Part shown: in pieces, positions 14,176 through 22,203 of the stretch
How the letters are laid out: every line of letters starts with the position of its first letter
Numbering within the stretch: the first letter of the stretch is position 1
Source: a virus
Virus record (IMG/VR): IMGVR_UViG_3300021170_000272
Span: 1-42,521 of that record
Reading direction: 5' to 3' (one strand)
Length of the DNA stretch: 42,521 bases
Position numbers and translations under genes: made by a program
Notes under the pieces: model-generated
Databases searched by the model: none
What the model was told of the DNA's origin: nothing
What the model saw: the letters and a program-made list of their open reading frames with translations, nothing else

Positions 14176-14796
14176 ATGGCAAAGGAACTTATTGCCTTGC
14201 TCGCCCGCCACGGCGAGATTCCCGCCAACGACCCGAAGCAAGGCATATTCCGGGGCTGGATGGACGAAGCGTTGGATGACACGGGCGTGAAGGAAGCCAA
14301 GTTTGCCGCCCAGAAACTAACCAAGTATCCCATCAAGCGGATCGTCAGCAGCCCCATGAAGCGGGCACTGATGACCGCCGAAATATTTTCCAAAGAACTG
14401 GACCTGAAGATCGAGCAGGAAGCCGCCCTCATGCCTTTCCACACGGGATTCCTCACCGGGGAGAACAAGGACGAGTTCGAGGACGTCTACCAATTTTTCA
14501 TGGACAACCCCGAGATCGCCATACCGAGAGGCGAGTCCCTAGATAATGTGCATGACCGCGTCGGCGGGTATTTCGATTCAGCTTTGAAGCAATCGGAGAA
14601 GAAGCTCACCCTGTTCGTGGCCCATAGCAGCACAGCCGTATGCCTCAAGAACCTGCTGGGAGGCAAGGTAAGCCTCTATCCCGGCACCGACGAAGTAGCC
14701 CCTCCGGGCAGCGTCGTAGGCATCTATGCGGACGGCGACGGCTACGAGATGGAAGTCCTGATCCAGCAAGGCAAGCCTGCAAATTACGGCTCATAA
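14176..14796 (+). CDS. Histidine phosphatase (phosphoglycerate-mutase-like)
   Basis: A 206-residue member of the histidine phosphatase superfamily, whose enzymes transfer phosphate through a phospho-histidine. The signature ARHGE is at residues 10-14 (nucleophile His12), SSPMKRA at 58-64 supplies the conserved Arg63, the acid/base Glu lies in PRGESLDN (Glu120), and the second catalytic His is in FVAHSS (His150). All catalytic positions look intact, so it should be active. Substrate unknown. It starts 3 bp after the portal stop and precedes the scaffold candidate, an odd place for a metabolic enzyme. It may act during assembly or be a passenger gene. Confidence 0.85.
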   Translation: MAKELIALLARHGEIPANDPKQGIFRGWMDEALDDTGVKEAKFAAQKLTKYPIKRIVSSPMKRALMTAEIFSKELDLKIEQEAALMPFHTGFLTGENKDEFEDVYQFFMDNPEIAIPRGESLDNVHDRVGGYFDSALKQSEKKLTLFVAHSSTAVCLKNLLGGKVSLYPGTDEVAPPGSVVGIYADGDGYEMEVLIQQGKPANYGS

Positions 14797-14807
14797 AAAT
14801 CCAACTA

Positions 14808-14853
14808 CTGACTCCTGTTAGTAGACGGGCAGCTTTGCCCGTAGGAGACTCAG
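14808..14853 (+). promoter_or_regulatory. Structured leader of the scaffold gene
   Basis: A hairpin ACGGGCA-GCTT-TGCCCGT (14825-14842) directly precedes GGAGACTCAGATG. CTGA (14808-14811) and CTCC (14812-14815) can pair with TCAG (14850-14853) and GGAG (14844-14847), sequestering the ribosome binding site. A further hairpin, CTACTGAC-TCCT-GTTAGTAG (14805-14824), competes with it. The opening words match the sequence after the GroEL stop. Confidence 0.55.
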
Positions 14854-16275
14854 ATGCCAGAAGACTTTTCCATGCTTGATCCGGATTCCGTTTTGTCCGC
14901 CGATCCCGAAGAACCCCTAGTAGAAAATACCGACGACCTCGATGCCGATGCTGGTGGTACGGATAACGAAGACGTGTCCCATGAAGACACCGATGCTGCG
15001 GATAAGCCTAAGGGCGACGACGTCGAAGGCAAAGAGGGCGATGACAAGTCCGACGATAAGTCGGATGACAAAGAGGGCGATAAAGAAGGCAAAGGCCGCA
15101 AGGGCGACGATGACATCGACCTTCGCAAGACCAGCAAAGAAATTTACAACGCCCTCACCAAGTTCCGCGACGCCTCCCCGGAGAACGCCCCGCTCGCCAA
15201 GGTATTGCGCCAAGCCATCGGCCATGACCTTGCCTATCAGGAATCCTACAAGACCCCGCAGGAAGCCCGCATTGCCCGTGCGCAGATGGACGCATTGGGA
15301 GGTCCGGAGGGCATCGCCAGCACTCAGGAAGTCCTTGCAGACATCGAAGCCACCGACGCAATGCTGGACTCCAGCGACGCGAAAGTGCTGGACAAGTTCG
15401 GCGAGAAGCACAAGGCAGGCATCGTCGGGCTTGCACCCCATTATCTTGAGAAGCTCAAGGGCTGGGACGAAAAAGCCTACAAGACCGCCATCCTGCCGCA
15501 CCTCGTTGACAATCTTGCCAGCGCAGGCTTCGAGGGCGTGCTCAGCGCATTGATCGACGCTGTAAAGGATGAAGGCAGCCCCGATGTGAAGACGATCAAG
15601 CAGATCGTCGGAAACCTCCAGTCATGGTTCGGCAACCAGAAACAACAGGCAGACGGAGTCCGCAACAGCCTCACTAACCCCAAATCTGCTGCATTGGACG
15701 ACCGGGAAAAGAAGCTCAACGAGCGCGACGAGCAGGCTTTCCACGGCGAATGGAAGCAGTCCGTGCGCGAGCACAGCAGCACTGCCATCTGGAAGGAAAT
15801 GCAGCCTTACGTCAAGAATTTCAACGACAACCAGAAGCGTGATTTCGCTCAGGGCGTGATCGACGAAATCCAGCGCAGGCTCAACGCCGACAAAGTTTAC
15901 AACAAGCAGAAGGATGCTTTGCTCAACTCCAAGACCCGCAGCAAGGAGCGCATCGTCGCTTTCCAGAATGCAAAGCTCGATTCCGTAGTCGCCGAGGCGG
16001 CGAAGACAATTTTCGCCAACCGCTATGGCGGCAAGGCTCCTGTGAAGTCCGCAGCAGCCGACAAGTCAGGCAAGGGCGCAGGCAAAGGCTCGGATGCCCC
16101 GGCAACAGGATTGGGCAGCATGAACAGCCCCATCTTCGTCAAGGACAAACCTGCCCGCAATGATCGTGATGCCACCAAAGACCCCGAGGCTCTGTATGAG
16201 ATCGCTGGCAAGGCTTTCATGAAAGCTGGCCCGTATAAGGGCAAGTGGGTCACATGGCGGGCACCCAAGAAGTAA
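14854..16275 (+). CDS. Scaffold-like protein (capsid assembly)
   Basis: A 473-residue protein placed between portal and capsid, where scaffolding proteins are encoded. The N-terminal 95 residues are extremely acidic and low in complexity (runs such as GDDKSDDKSDDKEGDKEGKG). The body is helical and charged (SKEIYNALTKFRDASPENAPLAKVL, LDDREKKLNERDEQAFHGEWKQSVREH, SKERIVAFQNAKLDSVVAEAA). The C-terminus is basic (KGKWVTWRAPKK), as in scaffolds that bind the coat protein. No protease motif seen. The shared GGAGACTCAGATG start element precedes it. The scaffold call is inferred from position and composition. Confidence 0.6.
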   Translation: MPEDFSMLDPDSVLSADPEEPLVENTDDLDADAGGTDNEDVSHEDTDAADKPKGDDVEGKEGDDKSDDKSDDKEGDKEGKGRKGDDDIDLRKTSKEIYNALTKFRDASPENAPLAKVLRQAIGHDLAYQESYKTPQEARIARAQMDALGGPEGIASTQEVLADIEATDAMLDSSDAKVLDKFGEKHKAGIVGLAPHYLEKLKGWDEKAYKTAILPHLVDNLASAGFEGVLSALIDAVKDEGSPDVKTIKQIVGNLQSWFGNQKQQADGVRNSLTNPKSAALDDREKKLNERDEQAFHGEWKQSVREHSSTAIWKEMQPYVKNFNDNQKRDFAQGVIDEIQRRLNADKVYNKQKDALLNSKTRSKERIVAFQNAKLDSVVAEAAKTIFANRYGGKAPVKSAAADKSGKGAGKGSDAPATGLGSMNSPIFVKDKPARNDRDATKDPEALYEIAGKAFMKAGPYKGKWVTWRAPKK

Positions 16276-16286
16276 CCGAGGACATT

Positions 16287-16760
16287 ATGAATCCCAAAAT
16301 ACCGCAGAATTTTTCAAGTAGTGGTCCGATGGAGCTTACCCCTGAGGAGCTTGCAAAGGTGCCTGATGCCTTGGGCACCGCTAAGAAAATCGAACTCTAC
16401 CGGAACATGAAGGCTGTCGCCAAGGACATCACCTATCTGTCGCAGGAAGTCGCCGGGCTCCGAGCATCGTTGCAAGACTTGGTCAATCAGGATAACGAGA
16501 GCTTCGCCCAGTTTACCGAAGCGCATAACGGAGTCACGGACCTCGTCCAGACTCTTCGCCTCCATCTTTGGTTCTTGCTTGAAAAAGTGGGAGCCATCGG
16601 TGCCGACGGCCTGCCTACCGAAGAGTTCAAGGCGTGGGAAGCTTCCAAGGTCGAAGAGATAAACCGTCTGAAGGAAGAAGCCAAGGCGCGGGGCGAATGG
16701 ACGGAGCCCGAGGCTCAGCAGCCCACTGTCCAAGCACCACCGGATACGAACGTCAATTAA
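16287..16760 (+). CDS. Helical hypothetical protein next to the chaperonin
   Basis: A 157-residue protein. ATG 16287 with GAGGAC upstream is chosen over a longer in-frame reading that overlaps the scaffold gene. Residues about 35-130 form a long amphipathic helix pattern (AKKIELYRNMKAVAKDITYLSQEVAGLRASLQDLV..., then SKVEEINRLKEEAKARGEW). The C-terminus is Pro/Gln-rich. Possibly a minor head or assembly protein; no family recognised. Confidence 0.5.
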   Translation: MNPKIPQNFSSSGPMELTPEELAKVPDALGTAKKIELYRNMKAVAKDITYLSQEVAGLRASLQDLVNQDNESFAQFTEAHNGVTDLVQTLRLHLWFLLEKVGAIGADGLPTEEFKAWEASKVEEINRLKEEAKARGEWTEPEAQQPTVQAPPDTNVN

Positions 16761-16795
16761 CGAGATTCGACCGATAAATTTTGGAGACGCAGAAC

Positions 16796-18403
16796 ATGAA
16801 CGGCAAATTTCCGTCCTTCGCAAAGCGCATCAACCATGGCGCAGACTCACGTGAATCCATCCTAAAAGGCGTCAACATCCTCGCGGACCTCGTGGAATCC
16901 ACGCTCGGGCCGGGAGGCAGGTTCATCTGCATCCACCGCCCGATGTCCAAGCCATTCCTCACCAAGGACGGCGTGACAGTGGCACGGGAAGTGTTCCTAC
17001 AGGACGAGTTCGAGGACGCTGGAGCCCAAATGGTGAAAGACGTTGCGTCCAAAACCTGCAACGAGGCAGGCGACGGCACTACTACTGCCACCTTGCTCGC
17101 CCGCACTATCTATTCCGAAGGCTTGAAAGCCACAAGGGCCGGAGCCAACCCCGTGATCCTGAAAAAGGGCATGGATTTTGCTGTCTCGCACGCATTGGTC
17201 GCCCTGAAAAACCTATCCCACCAAGTCACCGACGAGGAAGTAGTCAAGATCGCCACGATCAGCGCAAACGGCGACGGGTTCATCGGCGGATTGGTCAGCA
17301 AGGCCGTGCTGAAGGTCGGCACTGACGGCGTCGTAGTAGTAGGCAAGTCCCATTCCTCGGAGACCAAGCTCGAAATGGTCGATGGCTGCCGATTCTGGCA
17401 AGGCTGGATCAACCCGTACTTCATCACCAACGCGGAGAGGCAGGAAGCCCTGTTGGACAACCCCTACATCTTGATTTTTGACAAGAAGCTGGTCGCTTTG
17501 CAGCCCATGCTTCCGTTTTTCGAGAAAATCGCCAAGCAAAAGCGGTCGGTCCTCATCATTGCGGAAAATATCGAGGGCGAGGCTCTCTCCATCCTTGTCA
17601 ACAACCGACAGGCGTTGCAAACCGTGCCCGTGAAGGCACCGGGATACGCCGTTGACCGCAGTACGCAGCTTGAAGACATTGCCATCCTAACGGGGGCGAC
17701 GGTAATCACCGATGCGTTGGGCTTGAGGCTCGAAGAGATCGGTTTTGAGCACCTCGGCAACGCCACGAGCGTCACTGTGGGCAAAGAGTTCACCACGATC
17801 ATCGAGGGCGCTGGCTCGCCCGCAAAAATCCAAGCCCGCATCTCCGAGCTTCGTTCCGCCGTGGACATGGAGCAGGACCAAGGGACCAAGGAGAAGCTTC
17901 AGGACAGGCTCAGCAAGATGAGCGGCGGTCTCGCCATCATCAGGGTGGGCGGTGCCTCGGAGCTTGAGGTAGAGGAACGCTGCTACCGGGTGGAAGACGC
18001 CATGCACGCTACCCGCGCCGCAATCGAGGAAGGAATCGTGCCGGGCGGGGGAGTTGCCCTGCTTAGGGTGGCACTCACGCTGGAACCCAAGGAATTGTGG
18101 GAAGGGAAGCACAAGGATTTCATGGCCGGATTGCGCATCGTGCAGGATGCCATGCTAATGCCCATCCAAAAAATTGCTTCTAATGCGGGATTTGATCCGC
18201 TGGAAGTGTTGTCCAAGGTTAGGTCTTTTACCGCCCACCCCAATTCAGGCTTCAATGCCCTAACCGGGGAATACGGCGATCTGAAGGATCAGGGCATCAT
18301 CGATCCTGCCAAGGTGGTCCGCAGTGCCTTGAGCAATGCAGAATCCATCGCATCCCTCATGCTGGTGACCGAAGGCATGATCGTGCATCCCATGGGCGAA
18401 TAA
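16796..18403 (+). CDS. groEL: GroEL-type chaperonin (phage-encoded Hsp60)
   Basis: A 535-residue group I chaperonin that folds proteins in an ATP-driven double ring. Family motifs are clear: TLGPGG, KDGVTVAREV, EAGDGTTTATLLAR (ATP and magnesium site, with the catalytic-type Asp of GDGTTT) and the C-terminal equatorial signature VEDAMHATRAAIEEGIVPGGGVALL. The C-terminal Gly-Gly-Met tail usual in bacterial GroEL is missing; the protein ends MIVHPMGE. GGAGAC lies 10 nt upstream of ATG 16796, so the longer TTG start at 16781 is rejected. It is encoded directly before the major capsid gene, with a GroES homologue just after, implying a dedicated capsid-folding machine. Confidence 0.95.
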   Translation: MNGKFPSFAKRINHGADSRESILKGVNILADLVESTLGPGGRFICIHRPMSKPFLTKDGVTVAREVFLQDEFEDAGAQMVKDVASKTCNEAGDGTTTATLLARTIYSEGLKATRAGANPVILKKGMDFAVSHALVALKNLSHQVTDEEVVKIATISANGDGFIGGLVSKAVLKVGTDGVVVVGKSHSSETKLEMVDGCRFWQGWINPYFITNAERQEALLDNPYILIFDKKLVALQPMLPFFEKIAKQKRSVLIIAENIEGEALSILVNNRQALQTVPVKAPGYAVDRSTQLEDIAILTGATVITDALGLRLEEIGFEHLGNATSVTVGKEFTTIIEGAGSPAKIQARISELRSAVDMEQDQGTKEKLQDRLSKMSGGLAIIRVGGASELEVEERCYRVEDAMHATRAAIEEGIVPGGGVALLRVALTLEPKELWEGKHKDFMAGLRIVQDAMLMPIQKIASNAGFDPLEVLSKVRSFTAHPNSGFNALTGEYGDLKDQGIIDPAKVVRSALSNAESIASLMLVTEGMIVHPMGE

Positions 18404-18593
18404 AAATTCCAACTACGTAGTGCCCTTAGTAGAAGCTGCCATAGGGTCGTCCGCAAATGACGATATAAACTAAGAACCCTCCAAAAAGCTTCCAACCTCA
18501 GCCCAAGGCATATCGGGCAAGCGACTCAGACCGACTCAGACGATCAGCGTCCGCATTTTGGTGGCTGAAATTCAATCTTTTGAGGTTACACCT
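18404..18593 (+). promoter_or_regulatory. Long leader of the major capsid gene with tandem GACTCAGAC repeats
   Basis: A 190 bp non-coding leader. It opens with words shared with the scaffold leader (CCAACTAC...TTAGTAGA), including the palindrome ACTACGTAGT. Near its end stand two exact tandem CGACTCAGAC copies (18522-18531 and 18532-18541) followed by GATCAG. The repeats share their core with the GGAGACTCAGAT element of other late genes and are spaced one helical turn apart, suggesting a binding site or a late promoter element. Confidence 0.5.
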
Positions 18594-19928
18594 ATGGCTG
18601 CATTGCTTGAAGCATCAGTCGAGGCTATCGAAGTCGAAGCGTTTGCGAAAGAAATTCCAGACCTTATCGGCCATTTCGAGACTGCCTACAATCTTTTCAA
18701 GGACAACGCAACAGTTGTTCCTATCTCTTACCAAACCCTTGCAGGCGGCACGTCTCGCGGCTCGTTCCGTGTTCCGTTCCGTGTGCAGGGAGGCGCACCG
18801 CCCGTTCAGGCTTCCGGCGACCGTTCCTCAATGGGACCGGGCTCCGGGTCGAACTGGCAGGGCTTCGTGCTCTCTCCGGTCTTCCTCTTCAACGTATGCG
18901 AAATCAGCTACCTTGCGAAGAAGGCTACCGAGGGCAAGAACCGTGCTCTGTTCTCCGTGCAGGCTGCGGAACTCAAGAACACCCTCAAGACCTTCCTTAA
19001 CGGCCTCGAAGGACAGTTCAACTCGGATGGCTCTGGCCAGATCGACCAGATTCCTTCGACGGCAACCGTCTCCTCTTCGTCCGGCTCCGGCGCACAGACC
19101 AGCTTTATCTCTGGTTTGAACACCGTCGCAGGGTTCGTTGACCAACAGGTCATCAGCGTGTTCCCGTCCATCGGCGGCACGACCCGTGGTACCGCGACCA
19201 TCTCCTACGTGGACGTGGTCACGCAGACCCTCTTCTTCTCCACCGTGCTTCCGAGCACGGGCGGAGCCACCGCAATCAACGACTATCTAATGGTCAATGG
19301 CTCCAGCGGTGCGGCGGGTTCTTCCATCATGGGCATCCGCGCATGGCATGTGAACGGCAACACCGGAACCTTGGCAGGCATCAACCGCGCCAACTTCCCC
19401 AGCCGTATCAGCACGCCGACCATCAACCTTAACGGCGGCGCAATAACCCCCGGCATCGGGCTTCGTGCTCAAGTGCTGTTGGGTCGTGCGCTCGGGCCGG
19501 ATGCGGACTCCATCAAGGAATCCGTGTGGTACGGCCCCGCTGAGCAGGCTTACGCTGTCGGACAGTTGTTCTTCAACGTGAACCAAGCTCTACAGCGTCC
19601 GGGCGACTCTAACGACAAGCCTCTGGACATGAGCCGCAAGATGTTCCAAGAGCAGTTCGCTGGCCGCAAATACCACACTTCGTGGACTGCGCAGCCCAAC
19701 CGTGTTGACCTCCTTCACCTGCCGTCTTGGTATCTCGGCGAGCTTGTCTCCCCCGAGCTATACAACTTCGGCGATGCTGGCACGGTCGTCCCGGTTCCTG
19801 ACACCAGCACCTCGACGGGCACGTATTACACCAGCTTCATGTTCGCCTACAATGCGAGCTTGAACTTGGCATGCAGCGCCCCCCGTTTGGGCCTCTACAT
19901 CGGATCGGCTGCTGTTCCGAGCGTCTAA
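18594..19928 (+). CDS. Major capsid protein
   Basis: A 444-residue protein in the canonical capsid position, probably of the HK97 fold and forming the shell. It contains an N-arm-like helix (MAALLEASVEAIEVEAFAKEIPDL), a Gly/Ser-rich loop region (ASGDRSSMGPGSGSNWQGF), many beta segments and a conserved-looking C-terminal part (SWYLGELVSPELYNFGDAG...APRLGLYIGS). ATG 18594 is preferred because GAGG lies 9 nt upstream; an in-frame GTG at 18558 lacks a binding site and would add 12 residues. A strong terminator follows, as expected for the most highly expressed virion gene. The call rests on context and size; no unique motif is visible. Confidence 0.8.
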   Translation: MAALLEASVEAIEVEAFAKEIPDLIGHFETAYNLFKDNATVVPISYQTLAGGTSRGSFRVPFRVQGGAPPVQASGDRSSMGPGSGSNWQGFVLSPVFLFNVCEISYLAKKATEGKNRALFSVQAAELKNTLKTFLNGLEGQFNSDGSGQIDQIPSTATVSSSSGSGAQTSFISGLNTVAGFVDQQVISVFPSIGGTTRGTATISYVDVVTQTLFFSTVLPSTGGATAINDYLMVNGSSGAAGSSIMGIRAWHVNGNTGTLAGINRANFPSRISTPTINLNGGAITPGIGLRAQVLLGRALGPDADSIKESVWYGPAEQAYAVGQLFFNVNQALQRPGDSNDKPLDMSRKMFQEQFAGRKYHTSWTAQPNRVDLLHLPSWYLGELVSPELYNFGDAGTVVPVPDTSTSTGTYYTSFMFAYNASLNLACSAPRLGLYIGSAAVPSV

Positions 19929-19951
19929 TCCAGCCCGATCAAAACCTAACC

Positions 19952-19991
19952 GCCCCGGCAACCCGCATGGCTGCCGGGGCTTTTTGTTTTT
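19952..19991 (+). terminator. Rho-independent terminator after the capsid gene
   Basis: GCCCCGGCA (19952-19960) pairs perfectly with TGCCGGGGC (19972-19980), with an 11 nt loop, followed by TTTTTGTTTTT. It is a textbook terminator on the plus strand and likely separates capsid transcription from the GroES gene. Confidence 0.9.
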
Positions 19992-20012
19992 GGACTATGG
20001 CATTCATTCACA

Positions 20013-20037
20013 GGGGCTCATGCCCCCGGAGACTCAG
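20013..20037 (+). promoter_or_regulatory. Leader hairpin of the GroES gene
   Basis: GGGGC-TCAT-GCCCC (20013-20026) lies one base upstream of GGAG (20028-20031) in the shared GGAGACTCAGATG start element, the same hairpin-then-motif order as before the scaffold gene. Confidence 0.5.
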
Positions 20038-20406
20038 ATGAACTCAGATACCGTCTTTATTGACCGCCGCACGTCCGTTGCGGAGGCATCCCCAGAACCA
20101 GACCAGAAGCAATACGAGCCTTTCCAGCCTCTCTTCGACCGCGTCGTCGTGCGCAGGATCAAGGAAGCTCCCAAGGACCACAGCTTCGCCATTCCCGAAA
20201 AATACCGCCAGCAAACCAACAAGGGCGAAGTCGTCTACGTGGGCACAGGCATGTATCTCGGCGGGGCGTGGCACCCCATTCCCCTGAAGCCCGGCGACAT
20301 CGTGTTGTTCGGCGAGTATGGGGCGGAGAAGTTTTTCATGGACGGCGAGGAGCTTGAGAGCATCTTCGTCGGCGACATCCGCGCCGTCAAGCGGCTGAAG
20401 GCCTAG
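20038..20406 (+). CDS. groES: GroES-type co-chaperonin (phage-encoded Hsp10)
   Basis: A 122-residue co-chaperonin that caps the GroEL ring. The core matches the Hsp10 family: FQPLFDRVVVRRI at about 28-40 (cf. LHDRV-type openings), a polar mobile-loop region, TNKGEVVYVGTG, LKPGDIVLFGEYGAEKF and the final EELESIFVGDIRAV. It is longer than typical bacterial GroES (about 97) because of a 25-residue N-terminal extension. The mobile loop (KDHSFAIPEKYRQQ) lacks the usual Gly-Gly-hydrophobic tripeptide, suggesting altered GroEL contact matched to the phage GroEL. The start is set by the GGAGACTCAGATG element; the longer upstream reading is rejected. Confidence 0.9.
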   Translation: MNSDTVFIDRRTSVAEASPEPDQKQYEPFQPLFDRVVVRRIKEAPKDHSFAIPEKYRQQTNKGEVVYVGTGMYLGGAWHPIPLKPGDIVLFGEYGAEKFFMDGEELESIFVGDIRAVKRLKA

Positions 20407-20408
20407 CC

Positions 20409-21125
20409 GTGAGTTGGCATCTGACATCGGTCGAACGCAGGCGTTGCCCCGAGTTGTATCAGGAGCAGCTTACCCGTGCTGGCGGCTTGAACCGCAACCG
20501 TGAGCCCAACTTCAAATTCGCTTGGGGGCAGACAGAGACATTCCGGGCCGGAGGCACATGGGCGGGCGACGACTTTCCCAGCTACACAGGCTACAGGGAT
20601 TTGCTTCTGGGCATGGGCGATCCCAGTTGGATGATCCTCCAGTGGCACCGCCCGGAGGAATACGGCACTCCGGAGTCCTACTACGTCAACAATCATGACG
20701 ACCAAAGCGGCTTGCAGACCATGGGCGAGTATCCGTATCGAGGCAGATACGAAATTCTGTTCAACCTGATCCACCGGGAGATGGCGAACGGGGCGTTGAA
20801 AATTTATCGCATGGAACTCAACCCCATGCTGATCGACCGGATCATTCCGTTGGTCGTGAGCGCAAAGGAAATCTCCATCGAGAAGGACATGGCCGCCCGC
20901 ATCGCCAACCGCGAACGCGAGGAGCAGGAATCGGAAAACAAGATCGAGGCGATTGTGAAGAACGCCCATCCCGCCTTCGATGGCGGAAAAATAAGTTTTG
21001 CTCGTCAGGGCGTGAGGAACTCCCTGATCGACAAGAAAATGCTTGAGCTTGCCCGTAGCTGGTCCCAGACGATGGGCGGCATGAAGAAGTCAGGCACAGG
21101 GATGATCCAAGGGGGCAGTTTTTAA
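20409..21125 (+). CDS. Hypothetical virion-region protein
   Basis: A 238-residue protein with GTG start at 20409, 3 nt after the GroES stop. AAGG lies 7 nt upstream. The N-terminal half is rich in aromatic residues and glycine (FKFAWGQTETFRAGGTWAGDDFPSYTGYRD, DPSWMILQWHRPEEYGTPESYYV). The C-terminal half is helical and charged (IEKDMAARIANREREEQESENKIEAIV). No family recognised. Its place between capsid and neck genes suggests a head-completion or minor capsid role. Confidence 0.5.
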   Translation: MSWHLTSVERRRCPELYQEQLTRAGGLNRNREPNFKFAWGQTETFRAGGTWAGDDFPSYTGYRDLLLGMGDPSWMILQWHRPEEYGTPESYYVNNHDDQSGLQTMGEYPYRGRYEILFNLIHREMANGALKIYRMELNPMLIDRIIPLVVSAKEISIEKDMAARIANREREEQESENKIEAIVKNAHPAFDGGKISFARQGVRNSLIDKKMLELARSWSQTMGGMKKSGTGMIQGGSF

Positions 21126-21157
21126 GCTACCCAGTCCAATAGTGAGGAGACTCAGAT

Positions 21158-22051
21158 ATGTCAGACGCAACATCGAAGGTAACCAATCCTTCAAACCACG
21201 TCCGTAGCCGTGCTATGGCGGAAAACGAAAACTCTCAGTTGGTCGATTACAACCTTGACCCGCAGATGATTCGCCAGCCGGATTATTTCGTTTACATTTT
21301 TTCGGTGAGCGAGCGCGACTTCGATGTCAGCCGTCCGGGCTTGAACATCAGCAAGGTGACGCTGAAAGGTTGCCCGGAAGCAAAATTCGACAAGGCGGCT
21401 TATTCGCTTTGCATGAAGGTGCCCCATCCCTATCCCCTGCCTTACGTGGACCAGACCAACGGCCAAATCAGGCTGGAGACGGCATACGGCGAGCGCGCCG
21501 CAATGGACATCCTCAACCCCAACCAGAAGACCCTGACGATGGATGCGTATATCGATCCGAAGGTCAACATCGGAGTGGGGGACGACCTGATCGCACGCGG
21601 GCTGTTCTTGGTGAAGGACGAGCAATGCACGTTCCGCACCGAAGAGCAGGCACTCCCCGATGGCAAGAAGCACAAGGTCAAGCTTCCGGTCCCGCCCGCT
21701 GCCGCAGTAGCGAAGGCAGTCGAGCGCAAGGAAAAGTATTACAACGATTTGATCGACAAGGCTACAGCACTTGAGCACAGCAATCCCGCGGAACTGCGGG
21801 ATAGCATCACGCAGAACCCCGACTACCATCTTGCGGCCGAATATTTCGACCTTGAGACCAGTTGGCACAAGAAGCATTTGAAGAAGGCAGCCCCGGTGGT
21901 ATGCCGGAACTGCGGCTTGGAAAAGACCCGTGGAGCAGCGTTCCACTTCCTGCCCAACGGCAGGCCGTGCGTAGAGGATTGGGATGCGGCAATCGAATCG
22001 GGCGCAGTGACGGAAGCAGAGCGTCCGGCGAAAAAGGGCGGCAAGGCTTAA
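21158..22051 (+). CDS. Hypothetical virion-region protein with C-terminal zinc knuckle
   Basis: A 297-residue protein. GGAGACTCAGAT lies directly before it, but here the ATG is shifted 2 nt downstream of the usual position. N-terminal two thirds are beta-rich and proline-rich (DYFVYIFSVSERDFDVSRPG, KVPHPYPLPYVDQTNGQIRLETAYGERAAMDIL). Near the C-terminus a VCRNCGLEK...C pattern suggests a zinc knuckle. No family recognised. Expressed with the head/neck block; a role in head completion is inferred only from position. Confidence 0.5.
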   Translation: MSDATSKVTNPSNHVRSRAMAENENSQLVDYNLDPQMIRQPDYFVYIFSVSERDFDVSRPGLNISKVTLKGCPEAKFDKAAYSLCMKVPHPYPLPYVDQTNGQIRLETAYGERAAMDILNPNQKTLTMDAYIDPKVNIGVGDDLIARGLFLVKDEQCTFRTEEQALPDGKKHKVKLPVPPAAAVAKAVERKEKYYNDLIDKATALEHSNPAELRDSITQNPDYHLAAEYFDLETSWHKKHLKKAAPVVCRNCGLEKTRGAAFHFLPNGRPCVEDWDAAIESGAVTEAERPAKKGGKA

Positions 22052-22143
22052 CGATCTTCCAAGGTGATGGGTAGCGACCTAATAGGTCGTTCATCTGAGT
22101 CCGATTGAAAAGTTGCGACTCTAGCCTTGGTTGTTTTTCCTAA

Positions 22144-22190
22144 CGGAGACTCAGATCGGCGTGGAAACACGCCTCGGGTCTCCGTTTTTA
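22144..22190 (+). terminator. Rho-independent terminator containing the late-leader 12-mer
   Basis: CGGAGAC (22144-22150) pairs with GTCTCCG (22178-22184), and GGCGTG (22158-22163) with CACGCC (22168-22173), loop GAAA, then TTTTTATTTT. The 5' arm is an exact copy of GGAGACTCAGAT, here without a start codon. Upstream, ATCTGAGTC (22093-22101) is the inverse of GACTCAGAT (22148-22156) and could pair with it as an antiterminator. Confidence 0.85.
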
Positions 22191-22203
22191 TTTTGGAGAG
22201 CGC

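Noticed and set aside
16781-16795. TTG start for GroEL
   Set aside because: The bases are the ribosome binding site itself (GGAGAC); ATG 16796 is correctly spaced.
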